A stretch of DNA of 50,173 bases, taken from contig QYPL01000009.1 in assembly GCA_007280515.1 (NCBI GenBank), positions 1 through 50,173 on the forward strand, given 5' to 3'. The position numbers and the translations under genes were made by a program. The notes beneath the pieces were generated by a model. The model was not told where the DNA came from. It did no database searches and saw nothing but the letters and a program-made list of their open reading frames with translations. The stretch comes from Sediminibacterium sp. (GTDB taxonomy: Bacteria; Bacteroidota; Bacteroidia; Chitinophagales; Chitinophagaceae). Below, piece after piece: positions 9,836 to 19,318 of the stretch. Position 1 is the stretch's first letter, and every line of letters starts with the position of its first letter.

Positions 9836-10951
9836 ATGCAAATAGCAATTTTAGGTGCCGGAATGGTGGGAAGAGCCATGGCCATTGACCTTTCCAAAAA
9901 ATATCAAGTTACTTCTTTTGATGTAAGTAAAAAATCACTTCAGACACTTTCCAATAAAAATAAAAGTATTACTACTGTTCAAGCCGACTTGAGTGATTAT
10001 GCAAACTACCCTGCCCTATTAGCTAAATATGATTATGTGATTACAGCGGTTCCAGGTTTTATGGGCTATAAAACTTTAGAAGCTGTTATTAATGCAAAGA
10101 AAAATGTGGTAGATATTTCTTTTTTCTCAGAAGACGCTTTACAGTTAACTGAATTAGCAAAGAAAAATAATGTGACTGCCATAGTGGATTGTGGCGTTGC
10201 ACCAGGTATGAGTAATTTAATATTAGGCTATCATAATGAAAAAATGAAAATTGATAGTTTTGAATGTATGGTTGGTGGACTTCCTAAAAAAAGAACGCAG
10301 CCTTTTGAATATAAAGCTCCTTTTTCTCCTATTGATGTTTTAGAAGAGTATACAAGACCTGCGCGTTATGTTGAAAATAGTTGCATTGTTACCAAGCCAG
10401 CATTGAGTGATGCAGAATTTATTGATTTTAATAAAGTAGGTACACTTGAATCCTTTAATACCGACGGTCTAAGAAGTATTTTATTTACCATGGGTCATAT
10501 TCCTAATATGAAAGAAAAAACTTTAAGGTACCCGGGTCATATTAATTTAATGAAGAGTTTAATTAAAGCAGGCTTTTTAAATACAGAAGCCATTCAATAT
10601 AAAGGACAATCAATTTCTCCACTAGGTTTTACTTCTGCATTATTATTTGATCAATGGAAATTAGGAGCTACTGAAGCTGAATTTACTTTAATGACTATTG
10701 AAATTAAAGGTGAAGGCAAAACTATTCATTATGAATTGTATGACGAGTACGATGCGGTAACTGAAACCAGTAGTATGAGTAGAACCACAGGGTATACTTG
10801 TACCGCAGCATTGAATATGCTAATGGAAAATTTATTTACAGAAAAGGGCGTTTTCCCTCCAGAGCTTGTAGGTAAGTATGCGCCTTGCTTTGAGTATATA
10901 ATTAAATACTTACAGGAGCGTAATATTCACTATGTAAAGACCGAGTCTTAA
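9836..10951 (+). CDS. Saccharopine dehydrogenase-like NAD(P)-binding protein
   Basis: Rossmann-fold oxidoreductase of 371 residues. The dinucleotide-binding motif ILGAGMVGRAM starts at residue 4, and a saccharopine dehydrogenase C-terminal-like domain follows. Family members are saccharopine or lysine dehydrogenases, or related imine reductases. VDCGVAPGMSN near residue 120 is typical of the family. It is cytoplasmic. The gene ends one base before the convergent Tat-signalled gene, so the two stop codons are back to back. Confidence 0.85.
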   Translation: MQIAILGAGMVGRAMAIDLSKKYQVTSFDVSKKSLQTLSNKNKSITTVQADLSDYANYPALLAKYDYVITAVPGFMGYKTLEAVINAKKNVVDISFFSEDALQLTELAKKNNVTAIVDCGVAPGMSNLILGYHNEKMKIDSFECMVGGLPKKRTQPFEYKAPFSPIDVLEEYTRPARYVENSCIVTKPALSDAEFIDFNKVGTLESFNTDGLRSILFTMGHIPNMKEKTLRYPGHINLMKSLIKAGFLNTEAIQYKGQSISPLGFTSALLFDQWKLGATEAEFTLMTIEIKGEGKTIHYELYDEYDAVTETSSMSRTTGYTCTAALNMLMENLFTEKGVFPPELVGKYAPCFEYIIKYLQERNIHYVKTES

Positions 10952-11890
10952 TTATCCAACAATGGCAAGCTTATTATTAATCATATAATCGAAGCTTTCT
11001 TTTAAGTCAACAAATACATCGGTGGCTGTTTTATCCATTTCAATAACCATCCAATCGGGATTACCTGTTGCTGCATTAATAATGGCAGGAAAATTTTGTG
11101 TTCCCTTTCCTACTGCAGTCATGGGGTCTGGATTATCAATAGCTAATTGATCATTATAGACGGCAGGCCCATCTTTAATATGTAAAAACTTTGCACGATT
11201 GCCAAGCTTTGCAATGATAGCTGCAGGATTTTGTCCTGCCACTTTCACCCAATAGGTATCCATCTCAAAAAATATATCCTTATCTAACTGCTCTAATAAA
11301 TATTCGTATACAAATTTGCCCCCCACTTTATTTCGATACTCCCACCAATGGTTATGAATACCGAATTGTAAACCATTTGCTTTTGCAAAACGTGAAGCTT
11401 CATTATATATCCCAATTAATTCTTTCGTTCCCTCTAAACTGCTATAACGTTTATCCTCCGGCCAGCCATGCCAAATCATTTTGCTACATCCAAAAGCATT
11501 AGCAGTATCTAACATAATTTGTTTTTTATCTCCCATTGGAATTTCTATATGACAAGAAGAAGCTAGTAAACCTGCATTGTTTAAGTATTCACTTGCTTGT
11601 TCAATACTTACCCCCTCTGGCCAGAATGCCGTTTCAACATATTTAAACCCTATATCTGCAATTTTTTTAAGTGTGGCGGGAATGTCTTTTTTAAACTCTT
11701 CTCTAACTGTATATAATTGAACAGAGAGTTTAGCAGGATATTTAGGGATAGGGGTGAATAGTGTATTCGCATAGCTAGGCATGGCAGCTCCCAATAATCC
11801 CAAACTTGAAAGTTTTAAAAAATTTCGTCTAGGGCTAGCATTTAGTTTGTTTTGTAAAACACTAAGTTCATCTTGGGATAAATTTTTCAT
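10952..11890 (-). CDS. Tat-exported sugar phosphate isomerase/epimerase-like TIM-barrel protein
   Basis: A 312-residue xylose-isomerase-like (AP endonuclease 2 superfamily) TIM barrel. Residues 1-45 hold a twin-arginine signal (SPRRNFLKLSSLGLLGAAMP), so export as a folded protein is expected. Barrel motifs include FGIHNHWWEYRN and FFEMDTYWV, with metal-ligand His and Glu/Asp residues. Such proteins accompany Gfo/Idh oxidoreductases in sugar catabolism in Bacteroidota. The reaction is unknown. It is convergent with the upstream dehydrogenase gene. Confidence 0.85.
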   Translation of the reverse strand: MKNLSQDELSVLQNKLNASPRRNFLKLSSLGLLGAAMPSYANTLFTPIPKYPAKLSVQLYTVREEFKKDIPATLKKIADIGFKYVETAFWPEGVSIEQASEYLNNAGLLASSCHIEIPMGDKKQIMLDTANAFGCSKMIWHGWPEDKRYSSLEGTKELIGIYNEASRFAKANGLQFGIHNHWWEYRNKVGGKFVYEYLLEQLDKDIFFEMDTYWVKVAGQNPAAIIAKLGNRAKFLHIKDGPAVYNDQLAIDNPDPMTAVGKGTQNFPAIINAATGNPDWMVIEMDKTATDVFVDLKESFDYMINNKLAIVG

Positions 11891-12034
11891 AGTATGCCTA
11901 TTTTATAATTACTTAAAGCTTTCTGAAGTTACTAAAATTAATTAAGTCTATAATAGAGTCAAGAAAGGCTAAATGATAGAAATAAGGGAAATTTTAGGAA
12001 AAATTAATTACTTTTATAGTATAATTAATCAATT

Positions 12035-12196
12035 ATGGGATTTCATATTAACAAGAAAGTAGCTGACAAGAAAGCTGCCACTGGAACTAAAGCCACTTTT
12101 CAAGGGGGTAGTTCTCAATTTATAGCTAAGGCGAACACTAAGTCTACAGGTACTACTAAGAAGCCTATTAAAACTGGTGGTTCTAGAGGTAGTTGA
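12035..12196 (+). CDS. Small basic Lys/Gly/Thr-rich protein (53 aa), unknown function
   Basis: A short ORF, ATG at 12035 and TGA at 12194-12196. It encodes 53 residues starting MGFHINKKVADKKAAT and ending KTGGSRGS. The composition is strongly basic and low in hydrophobics, with 11 lysines, many Gly, Thr and Ser and no acidic stretch. That suggests a disordered nucleic-acid-binding or ribosome-associated peptide, but no family is recognised. It sits alone between two minus-strand genes with an AT-rich upstream region. The biased, non-random composition supports it being a real gene. Confidence 0.55.
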   Translation: MGFHINKKVADKKAATGTKATFQGGSSQFIAKANTKSTGTTKKPIKTGGSRGS

Positions 12197-12256
12197 TTAG
12201 AATTAGCTGATTAGCACTAGCCGATTAGAGGTATTTTTCACTTTGTAATAGCTTTA

Positions 12257-12928
12257 CTATTCCTTCACTAGTGAAGGTGCAATTATCTTTTGCCATATGG
12301 CATAGCCTTTAGCATTCATATGTAATTTGTCGGCTATAAAAATATCTTTAAACACCATTCCATTAGTGTCTAGCATGGCAGCATGTACGTCTAAAAATTG
12401 GGCATGTTTTTGCTTATTTATATAATTACGAATAAGCGTATTGGCTGTTACAAATTTATCTTCCATAGACCATCTTGCTACACTGGGCTTAATTGAAACA
12501 TACATAATAGGAATTTTATTTCCCAAATGGGTTCTAATTATTTTATATAAAGTTTTAAATCTCTCAAAAACTATTTGAGGGGTAACGGTATCACTTGCTG
12601 CAATATCATTTTCTCCGCAGTAAATATAAATTTGCTTAGGCTTATATTTTATAATAGTTTCTTGGTTAAAATATATTACATCTGTTAAGCTTGAGCCACC
12701 AAAACCTCTATTAATAATAGGATAACCTGGAAAATAATTACTAATGTCTTTCCAATAATTAAAAGAAGAACTGCCTACAAATAAAATACTATTCGCAGCT
12801 GGCATTTGAATACTGTCTTTTTTTAAGAATACATCAATTTCTTCTTGAAAAGGAATAGCATTATTGTTTTGGGCATGACTGGAAAGCATTCCAAAAAAAA
12901 GTAAGAATATAACTAGATATTTTTTCAT
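12257..12928 (-). CDS. SGNH/GDSL-family hydrolase, secreted
   Basis: The start chosen is the ATG at 12928, giving MKKYLVIFLLFFG and a clear signal peptide ending SSHAQ; an upstream in-frame start at 12952 would only add eight residues. SGNH blocks are visible: FVGSSSFNYW (block I, nucleophile Ser), NRGFGGSSL (block II, Gly), YCGENDIA (block III, Asn) and DKLHMNAKGY (block V, Asp and His). Likely an esterase or carbohydrate acetylesterase in the periplasm. It lies 42 bp after the MFS-like gene on the same strand and may be co-transcribed. Confidence 0.88.
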   Translation of the reverse strand: MKKYLVIFLLFFGMLSSHAQNNNAIPFQEEIDVFLKKDSIQMPAANSILFVGSSSFNYWKDISNYFPGYPIINRGFGGSSLTDVIYFNQETIIKYKPKQIYIYCGENDIAASDTVTPQIVFERFKTLYKIIRTHLGNKIPIMYVSIKPSVARWSMEDKFVTANTLIRNYINKQKHAQFLDVHAAMLDTNGMVFKDIFIADKLHMNAKGYAIWQKIIAPSLVKE

Positions 12929-12970
12929 AGTATAATATTTGATTCCAACCATTTATAATAATAATTACCC

Positions 12971-13519
12971 TTATAATAATATTCTTGCTTGAATAATAGT
13001 AGCAATTGTTTGAATAATACCCATTGTTATAAATAAAGCTTCAAAAGAAATAAAATTCGCAATTAAGCCTCCAATAGCAATGGCAATACCTGAAACGAAA
13101 TGTGGGTGTCCAGTTGCAAGGCTCCAGTGAAAAGTATTACTGTTATCTTCTAAATTTTCTGCAAATAAAGAGTCCCAAATGGGTGCACTTAAAGCCTCTG
13201 CTATACCTAAGCAAATTTGAATAAAAAAAAGTTGTTGCGTATTATGCACGAAAATATAACCAAATGTAAGCAAGGCATTAAGCCCATAGCCAAAAATCAT
13301 TGCCTGCTTCTTATAGACAGATTTATTAATAAACTTTCCCACTATTACATAAAAAATACCCGTAGCCATTAAATAAGCGGCCCAGGCCCAAGTAATATCT
13401 AATAAATCACCTCCTATTTTTTCTGCATAAATAGCAAATAAAGGACCAAATAAGCCTTCTCCAAAATACCATAAGCTTGAAGCTATTAATAATATTTTAG
13501 TAGTTTTATTTAAACTCAT
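12971..13519 (-). CDS. Half-size MFS-like membrane protein
   Basis: A 182-residue protein with about six hydrophobic segments resembling one half of a major facilitator (GEGLFGPLFAIYAEKIGG, then a K-rich loop NKSVYKKQ after the second helix pair). Full MFS transporters have twelve helices, so this is a short family member or a half-protein that might dimerise. The stop falls at the end of helix six without an adjacent second half. It is separated by two bases from the broken outer-membrane gene upstream and is probably in its operon. Confidence 0.7.
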   Translation of the reverse strand: MSLNKTTKILLIASSLWYFGEGLFGPLFAIYAEKIGGDLLDITWAWAAYLMATGIFYVIVGKFINKSVYKKQAMIFGYGLNALLTFGYIFVHNTQQLFFIQICLGIAEALSAPIWDSLFAENLEDNSNTFHWSLATGHPHFVSGIAIAIGGLIANFISFEALFITMGIIQTIATIIQARILL

Positions 13520-13521
13520 GA

Positions 13522-14428
13522 TTAAAATTTATAAGTAATGCCTAAGTCCAAAAAGAAAATAGTAGCTAAATGATTTTCTGAATAAGGGGTAGAATTCACT
13601 GTTACTTTATTTGAAGCACCATTTAAACTAATTGTATTCACTGAAGTGGTAGTAATTTTATTAAAGGGTTTAGCAAAAGTAGGCGTTAATGATATATTCC
13701 AATTTTCAAGATCATAACTTATGGGTAAAGAAAGCTCCATATCTAAGAACTTAAATCCTTTCTGATCTACGGTGGTAGTACTTTGCAAGGTACCAGCATT
13801 GATTGGTTGTTTGATTTGAGGATTCTTCATCCCATTCAGCCTTCTACTAATAGTAGATTCATAAAAATTTAAACTACTAAAACTGCTATATATACCGGGT
13901 GTTATGGTTATTTGAACTAAGTGTAATTTCTTTTTCGAATCCTGGTACTAATTGCATATCTGCTTTATTAGAAAAGAAAACATCAAAAGAATTATGAAAA
14001 TTAAAATAGGTTAAATCATAATTGAAAGTAAATCCAATATCACTTGAAATATTACCGCTAATTAAATTGGACCCAGTAGCATAAAAATATTTCGATCCAT
14101 AAATTTCACCCGCTACCTTTTCTCCTAACGAATAATTATAGCCAAGATTTAATTCAGAAAAATCATAGCCCCTTTGTCCTTGGCTAAGTAAGTAATTAAG
14201 GCTAAAGCTTGCGTACAAGCCGTTTGCAAAATTGACCGTTGCGGTTGTATAGAAATAGGGGGCTTTTAAAGAATCGGCCCTTCCATTATATACGTAGTTA
14301 CTTAAATAATTTGTTTGTATTTTAAAGCTAGTAGTATCGCTTTTTGGACTGGCCTTTCTCATGGGCTGAGCAACCACCAAAAGGCTTAGTAGGAGGGAGA
14401 AAAAAGTAAAGAATACCTTTGGGCGCAT
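13522..14428 (-). pseudogene. Outer-membrane beta-barrel protein, split by a one-base frameshift
   Basis: One ~300-residue gene is in two frames. The 5' part (14428 to 13886) starts with a signal peptide (FFTFFSLLLSLLVVAQ) and reads TNYLSNYVYNGR followed by alternating aromatic beta-strands. It goes off frame near 13931-13935 and stops at 13886. The other frame is open upstream of its first ATG (13830) and continues with LVQITITPGIYSSFS to a C-terminal aromatic end, DLGITYKF. Removing one A from the five-A run (minus strand, 13931-13935) joins the two parts. Either a real disrupted gene or a homopolymer sequencing error. Confidence 0.8.
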
Positions 14429-14483
14429 TGTTTAGTTTATTTTAGTTTTGGACAAAAATATAATCAAGAAGTTTAAAAATATA

Positions 14484-15674
14484 TTATCTTCTTCTTGTGA
14501 ACGGCTTCCCTCTTTGTTGCTTTGGTACATATAAAGGCGTGGGGCCAAACATTTCAGGCACTACTCCTTTTAAAACAGGCACCCCTAATAGTTCCTCAAT
14601 TTCTGCAAATTTGCCTTGCTCTTTTTCTCCCACTAAAGTAAAGGCTGTGCCAGAAGTAGCTGCTCTAGCGGTTCTACCAATTCTGTGAATATAGTCCTCG
14701 CCATCATTGGGTACATCATAATTAATGACCAAATCAATATCATCAATGTCTATTCCTCTACTTAAAATATCGGTGGCCACTAAAATATTAGTTTTTTGAT
14801 TTCTAAAGTCTTGTAAATATTGCTCTCTGCTTTTTTGATCTAAATCGGAATGTATTTCTGCTGCCGATAATTTAGCATGTACTAATTTAGAAGTAAGTTG
14901 TTTCACATTCGATTTCTTAGAACAAAATACAATTACTTTAGAATATCTTTTCGAACTTAGCATATCAATAATAACAGGCACTTTTTGTGTATCATAAACC
15001 ATGAATGCTTTTTGAATAATTTGCTCTGGCGGTTTGGATATGGCAATATTAATTTCAACAGGGTCTACTAAAATTTTCTTGGCAAGTACTCTCATCTTCG
15101 CAGGCATAGTGGCTGAGAATAATAAGTTTTGTCTTTGTGCTGGTAAAAAAGTTATAATTTTTGCAATGTCATCCGAGAATCCCATGTCAAGCATTCTATC
15201 TGCTTCATCTAAAACTAAATACTTAAGTCCTTTTAATTTTACGTGGCCCATATTTAAATGCGCTATCATTCTACCCGGTGTGCATACTACAATATCAACT
15301 CCAGTAGTCAATGCTTTCTTTTCTGCTACAAAGGAACTTCCATCTCCTCCTCCATATACCGCAATAGAACTTACGTCTGTGAAATAAGATAAGCCTTCAA
15401 TGCTTTCTGCTATTTGAATTGCTAACTCTCTTGTAGGAACAATAATTAAAGCATTAATATCTCCTGCTGTATGCGCTGAAGTAAGTAGTCTGTGTAATAA
15501 GGGTAATAAAAATGCAGCTGTTTTACCAGTGCCGGTTTGAGCTGCTGCGATAATGTCCTTGCCTTCTAAAATGGGAACCATTACTTGTTGCTGAACAGGG
15601 GTGGCAGTCTCATAGCCCATCGCGTCAATGCCATCCAAAATACGCTGATCCAATCCTAAATCGATAAACTTCAA
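14484..15674 (-). CDS. DEAD-box ATP-dependent RNA helicase (RhlE-like)
   Basis: A 396-residue helicase with the full motif set: a Q-motif region near residue 25 (TPVQQQVM), motif I AQTGTGKT near 45, Ia PTRELA near 83, II DEAD near 155, III SAT near 187, and VI HRIGRTAR near 330. The C-terminal extension is short and basic (KQQRGKPFTRRR), the usual RNA-binding tail. It should unwind short RNA duplexes in ribosome assembly or mRNA turnover. The ATG at 15674 is preceded by an AT-rich leader. It probably has its own transcript. Confidence 0.93.
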   Translation of the reverse strand: MKFIDLGLDQRILDGIDAMGYETATPVQQQVMVPILEGKDIIAAAQTGTGKTAAFLLPLLHRLLTSAHTAGDINALIIVPTRELAIQIAESIEGLSYFTDVSSIAVYGGGDGSSFVAEKKALTTGVDIVVCTPGRMIAHLNMGHVKLKGLKYLVLDEADRMLDMGFSDDIAKIITFLPAQRQNLLFSATMPAKMRVLAKKILVDPVEINIAISKPPEQIIQKAFMVYDTQKVPVIIDMLSSKRYSKVIVFCSKKSNVKQLTSKLVHAKLSAAEIHSDLDQKSREQYLQDFRNQKTNILVATDILSRGIDIDDIDLVINYDVPNDGEDYIHRIGRTARAATSGTAFTLVGEKEQGKFAEIEELLGVPVLKGVVPEMFGPTPLYVPKQQRGKPFTRRR

Positions 15675-15708
15675 AATACACTATTTTAATAATGTAACGA
15701 AGGTACGA

Positions 15709-16254
15709 CTAATATTGAGCGCTTTGCTCTTCTTTTTTGAAGTAAGCCAAAACCTCTTGCCAATTATTCACTCTAAAATGGTGTTTGATATTTACATTAT
15801 GTGAAGCGTGAAATAAAATAGGCTTGCCTAAGCAGTAATCTAAATTCTTGCAATGATCGTCAATCATATAATCGGTTTTAATCAACGCCTTACTTCCGCA
15901 AAAAATCATATTCTTCCAGCTAATAAAGGGAAAGAATTCAGCTAGCCAGGCGTGTTTTTCAGCAAGTGACAAAGGAAATTCAGTGGCCGCAGACACTATA
16001 TATATTTCATATTTTTTTCTTAAAATTTCTAAAGCTTCAATAGCACCAGGCATTAAAGGTACTGTTCTAAAAAAACCAGGGGTATGTATAAAGCGTCTAG
16101 CAGCTGTTTTATCGGGAAAGGCCTCGTCTTCAGAAACACCTAAAAGGGCCGATCTGTCTACCTTTACATTATACTCTTTCTCATATAAATTCACCAAATG
16201 GGTTTCAATATCAGCTATGACATTGTCCATATCAATGGCTATACTTTTAATCAT
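15709..16254 (-). CDS. 5'(3')-deoxyribonucleotidase family (NT5C-like HAD phosphatase)
   Basis: A 181-residue HAD-fold phosphatase. Motif I is IDMDNVIAD (nucleophile Asp8, acid/base Asp10), motif II lies in YIVSAATEF, and motifs III/IV are in KALIKTDYMIDDH. Length and motif I match the NT5C deoxyribonucleotidase family, which dephosphorylates dNMPs in the cytoplasm. It ends 34 bp before the helicase gene on the same strand, so a shared transcript is possible. Confidence 0.85.
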   Translation of the reverse strand: MIKSIAIDMDNVIADIETHLVNLYEKEYNVKVDRSALLGVSEDEAFPDKTAARRFIHTPGFFRTVPLMPGAIEALEILRKKYEIYIVSAATEFPLSLAEKHAWLAEFFPFISWKNMIFCGSKALIKTDYMIDDHCKNLDYCLGKPILFHASHNVNIKHHFRVNNWQEVLAYFKKEEQSAQY

Positions 16255-16343
16255 ATTTATTTAAGTTAGATTGTTTGTAACTAATTAGCAAAATTAATAG
16301 TAACAAAATTAATTAAATAATTTTATTACTCAATAGAAGTCAT

Positions 16344-16373
16344 AAAAAAGGCCCCGATTGAATCGGAGCCTTT
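16344..16373 (-). terminator. Rho-independent terminator after the SnoaL-like lipoprotein gene
   Basis: On the minus strand, AAAGGCTCCGATT pairs with AATCGGGGCCTTT (one G-T wobble) and a T-run follows. It lies just downstream of the stop codon at 16395. Confidence 0.8.
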
Positions 16374-16394
16374 AAGTATAATAACTAATGTAAA

Positions 16395-16895
16395 TTATTT
16401 TACAATTCCAATTTGCTTTAAGAATTCATAGTTATCAAAGAAGTCTTGCTCTTCTGTAATTTTGCCATCTACTACTCTAGCAATAGTACAACCAATTACA
16501 TCCACTGTTTTTCCAGTAGCTGGAATTCCAAAGAATGGTCCTGTATGTGTACCTTTAAATTGCCAGTATTTTACAACTCTGTCACCTTTAGCAAAAATTT
16601 CTTTTACAATAAATTCTCTATTAGAAAATCCTGTAACATAGTTAGCATAGTATGCTTTTGCACTATCCTTACCCTTAATTTCAGGAACAGTATGTAAAAC
16701 TACGTCAGCAGCATACGCTGTATCTAAGAAGTTTACATTGCCTTTGTTAATGACAACATCCCATACATGATCGTAAAATTTTACATTGTCATTTTCTAGT
16801 TGCTCTTTTTTTGCAGCTTCATTGTTATTGCCAGATTGATTGTTACATGCAAATAGCATTGTAGAAAGGAAAATAACTGATAATAATTTTTTCAT
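16395..16895 (-). CDS. SnoaL-like / ester-cyclase family lipoprotein
   Basis: A 166-residue lipoprotein. The signal peptide ends in the lipobox LFAC, with Cys17 as the predicted lipidation site, followed by an Asn-rich spacer. The mature part is an NTF2/SnoaL-like fold, recognisable from VINKGNVNFLDTAYAADVVLH, HTGPFFGIPATGKTVD and the final ITEEQDFFDNYEFLKQIG. Members bind small polyketide-like or unknown ligands, and function is generally not predictable. It is monocistronic with its own terminator. Confidence 0.83.
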   Translation of the reverse strand: MKKLLSVIFLSTMLFACNNQSGNNNEAAKKEQLENDNVKFYDHVWDVVINKGNVNFLDTAYAADVVLHTVPEIKGKDSAKAYYANYVTGFSNREFIVKEIFAKGDRVVKYWQFKGTHTGPFFGIPATGKTVDVIGCTIARVVDGKITEEQDFFDNYEFLKQIGIVK

Positions 16896-16958
16896 TTTTT
16901 TGATTTTTATTATTTTTTAATTTCTTAAAGATATGTATTTACATCAAAAAAACCAAGT

Positions 16959-17357
16959 CTACCCTATCTCATATAATTCAATAGGAAGCCCATCGGGGTC
17001 CGCAAAAAAGGTAAATTGTTTATTTGTAAACTCATCTATTCTAATGGGCTCTAATTCAACGCCCTTGGCCGTTAAAGCCGCTACCGATTCCCGAATATTA
17101 TTAACTGAAAAAGCTAAATGCCTTAACCCAGAAGACTCCGGCCTAGAGGGCCTGGCGGGTGGGTTGGGGAATGAAAAAAGCTCAATAATATACAGATCAT
17201 TTAAGGCAAGGTCTAATTTATAGGACTGCCTCTGTTCTCTATACACCTCTCTAACTATTGATAAGCCTAAAATATTGGTATAAAAATCTTTAGACTTTTC
17301 ATAGTTGGAACAAATAACAGCAATATGATGGACTGCTTGTAAATAATTATTCTGCAT
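16959..17357 (-). CDS. VOC-family protein (glyoxalase-I / YaeR-like)
   Basis: A 132-residue single vicinal-oxygen-chelate module. Candidate metal ligands are His in AVHHIAVI, Glu in YIIELFSF, His in LRHLAFSV and Glu in LPIELYEIG. The pattern matches the YaeR/SMU1112c subgroup of the glyoxalase-I superfamily. It is cytoplasmic. It lies upstream of the lipoprotein gene on the same strand, with about 60 bp between them. Confidence 0.87.
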   Translation of the reverse strand: MQNNYLQAVHHIAVICSNYEKSKDFYTNILGLSIVREVYREQRQSYKLDLALNDLYIIELFSFPNPPARPSRPESSGLRHLAFSVNNIRESVAALTAKGVELEPIRIDEFTNKQFTFFADPDGLPIELYEIG

Positions 17358-17431
17358 ATTTATGTGAGTATTAGAGTAAGTTTAAATTTTTATTCATGAT
17401 TCCTATATTTCTTTTCTCGAATTAATGAGGC

Positions 17432-17968
17432 TCAAATAATCTTCTCTGTTTCATAAATGACATGTAAGTTAAGTACATGTTCTTTATAAATTTTTGGATG
17501 ACTGAATGTACCTGTCTTAATCATGCCTATTCTTTTCATAACATTTTCAGACTTTATATTGGGTGTGGCAGTGAATGAATAAATTTTATCAAAACCTAAT
17601 TTATCAAATCCATATTGCAGACAGGCCTTAGCAGCTTCTGTTGCATAACCCTTGCCCCAATATTGCTTTTTAAACCTCCAACCAATTTCTACACAAGGCG
17701 TAAAGCTTGCTTCAAAATTAGCTATCATAAATCCGGTATATCCTAGAAACTCTTGGGCAATAGTATTTTCAACTACATACAAACCAAAACCATTTTCTAA
17801 AAAATGCTTTTGCACACGGTCATAAAATTCAATGGTTTGTTTCTTGGTTAAAATTGCAGGGAAGTATTTCATTACCTCCTTATCTAGGTTCATCTCTATA
17901 CATTCGAGCAAATCCTTGGTTTCCCAGGGCCTAAGCGTTAGCCTTTCTGTTTGAAGTATGCTGTTCAT
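17432..17968 (-). CDS. GNAT N-acetyltransferase (RimJ/RimL type)
   Basis: A 178-residue acetyltransferase. It starts with the typical TERLTLRPWETKDL and has the acetyl-CoA loop in WRFKKQYWGKGYATEA around residues 115-130, then SENVMKRIGM. It resembles RimJ/RimL ribosomal-protein or small-molecule acetyltransferases. It is cytoplasmic. It is divergent from the DUF4153 gene, with 93 bp between the start codons. Confidence 0.87.
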   Translation of the reverse strand: MNSILQTERLTLRPWETKDLLECIEMNLDKEVMKYFPAILTKKQTIEFYDRVQKHFLENGFGLYVVENTIAQEFLGYTGFMIANFEASFTPCVEIGWRFKKQYWGKGYATEAAKACLQYGFDKLGFDKIYSFTATPNIKSENVMKRIGMIKTGTFSHPKIYKEHVLNLHVIYETEKII

Positions 17969-18061
17969 AGGGTAAATATAAATTAAATGAACTAATTTTA
18001 GATTGTTATAAAATGTGATATAAAGAAACTATATATTATTTTACTCTTAAATAATTGTGTT

Positions 18062-19306
18062 ATGAGAAGCGAGATACTCAATAATTTAGATAACCCTAAG
18101 CAACTTGAAAAATTATACAGAGATAATAAAATAATTTTTAAAAAAGAATTTAACCAGATTTACCTCGGACATCATGAGAATAGTAGCCTAAACTTCTGGC
18201 ATGAAAGGCTGAATTTTGAAAATGAGAAGCATGTTGTAGGATCTAAAAACGAAATTATCATAGTGATTGCCTTTGCCATAATAGCAGGGCTAATTGCAAA
18301 TATTCCAAATTTTTCTGGTATAGATAAAGAAAGGTTTTTTCCAAGAAATGTTTCATTTGTAGTGTTTCCTGTATTAAGTGCTTATTTTATATGGAAACAA
18401 AAATTAGCATTCAAGCAGTGGCTATTTCCTTTGTTGGCTACTTTTATTGCAGCTATTTATATAAACCTACTTCCTAATAATACTAATAGCAGCACTATTA
18501 CACTATCATTTATTCATATGCCTATATTTTTATGGGCTATTTTTGGATATTCATTTTTGGGAGAGCATGTATACAGTAATCAAAGTAGAATTAGTTTCTT
18601 ACGTTATAATGGCGACCTAGTAGTAATGTCTGGTATTTTATTATTATCTACTGTTTTATTTTCAGCTATCACTATGAATTTATTTGGTTTAATAAGTATT
18701 AATATTGAAGAATTTTATTCTCAAAACATAATGGTTTGGGGTTTAGCCGCAATACCTATAGTAGCTACTTATTTAATTCAAACCAATGCTCAATTAATTA
18801 ATAAGGTATCTCCTATAATTGCTAAAATATTTACACCCTTGGTATGTATTAATTTATTTATATACTTGCTGGCCATGATTTACACCAAAAAATACTCTTA
18901 CCAAGATCGTAATTTACTTTTACTATTTAATGTATTATTAATGGGCGTGATGGCCTTAATTTTATTTTCTGTAGCAGAAGCCGGGAAAAATGCTAAAAAT
19001 AAATTTAACTTAATAATCTTATTTGCTTTATCCCTTTTAACTATTTTAGTAAACTTTATAGCGCTAGCTACTATTAGCTTTCGTTTAATTGAATTTGGCA
19101 TATCTCCCAATAGAATTGCAGTGCTTGGTGGCAACCTTTTAATATTTATAAATTTAGTGCTAGTATCCTATAAATTGTTTTTAACCAGTTTTAAAAACGG
19201 TACCATTGAAGAAATAGAAGAAACTATTGCAGGCTACCTACCTGTATATGCTATATGGACTGGCTTAGTTGCTTTTTTAATTCCAGTTTTATTTAAATTT
19301 AAATAA
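18062..19306 (+). CDS. DUF4153 multi-pass membrane protein
   Basis: A 414-residue integral membrane protein. A ~75-residue polar N-terminus precedes about 10-11 hydrophobic segments. The RYNGDLVVMSG segment near residue 180 and the GYLPVYAIWTG end resemble DUF4153. Function is unknown. It is followed after 12 bp by the DUF1801-CDGSH gene on the same strand, so the two are probably co-transcribed. Confidence 0.72.
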   Translation: MRSEILNNLDNPKQLEKLYRDNKIIFKKEFNQIYLGHHENSSLNFWHERLNFENEKHVVGSKNEIIIVIAFAIIAGLIANIPNFSGIDKERFFPRNVSFVVFPVLSAYFIWKQKLAFKQWLFPLLATFIAAIYINLLPNNTNSSTITLSFIHMPIFLWAIFGYSFLGEHVYSNQSRISFLRYNGDLVVMSGILLLSTVLFSAITMNLFGLISINIEEFYSQNIMVWGLAAIPIVATYLIQTNAQLINKVSPIIAKIFTPLVCINLFIYLLAMIYTKKYSYQDRNLLLLFNVLLMGVMALILFSVAEAGKNAKNKFNLIILFALSLLTILVNFIALATISFRLIEFGISPNRIAVLGGNLLIFINLVLVSYKLFLTSFKNGTIEEIEETIAGYLPVYAIWTGLVAFLIPVLFKFK

Positions 19307-19318
19307 GATTCATATTAT

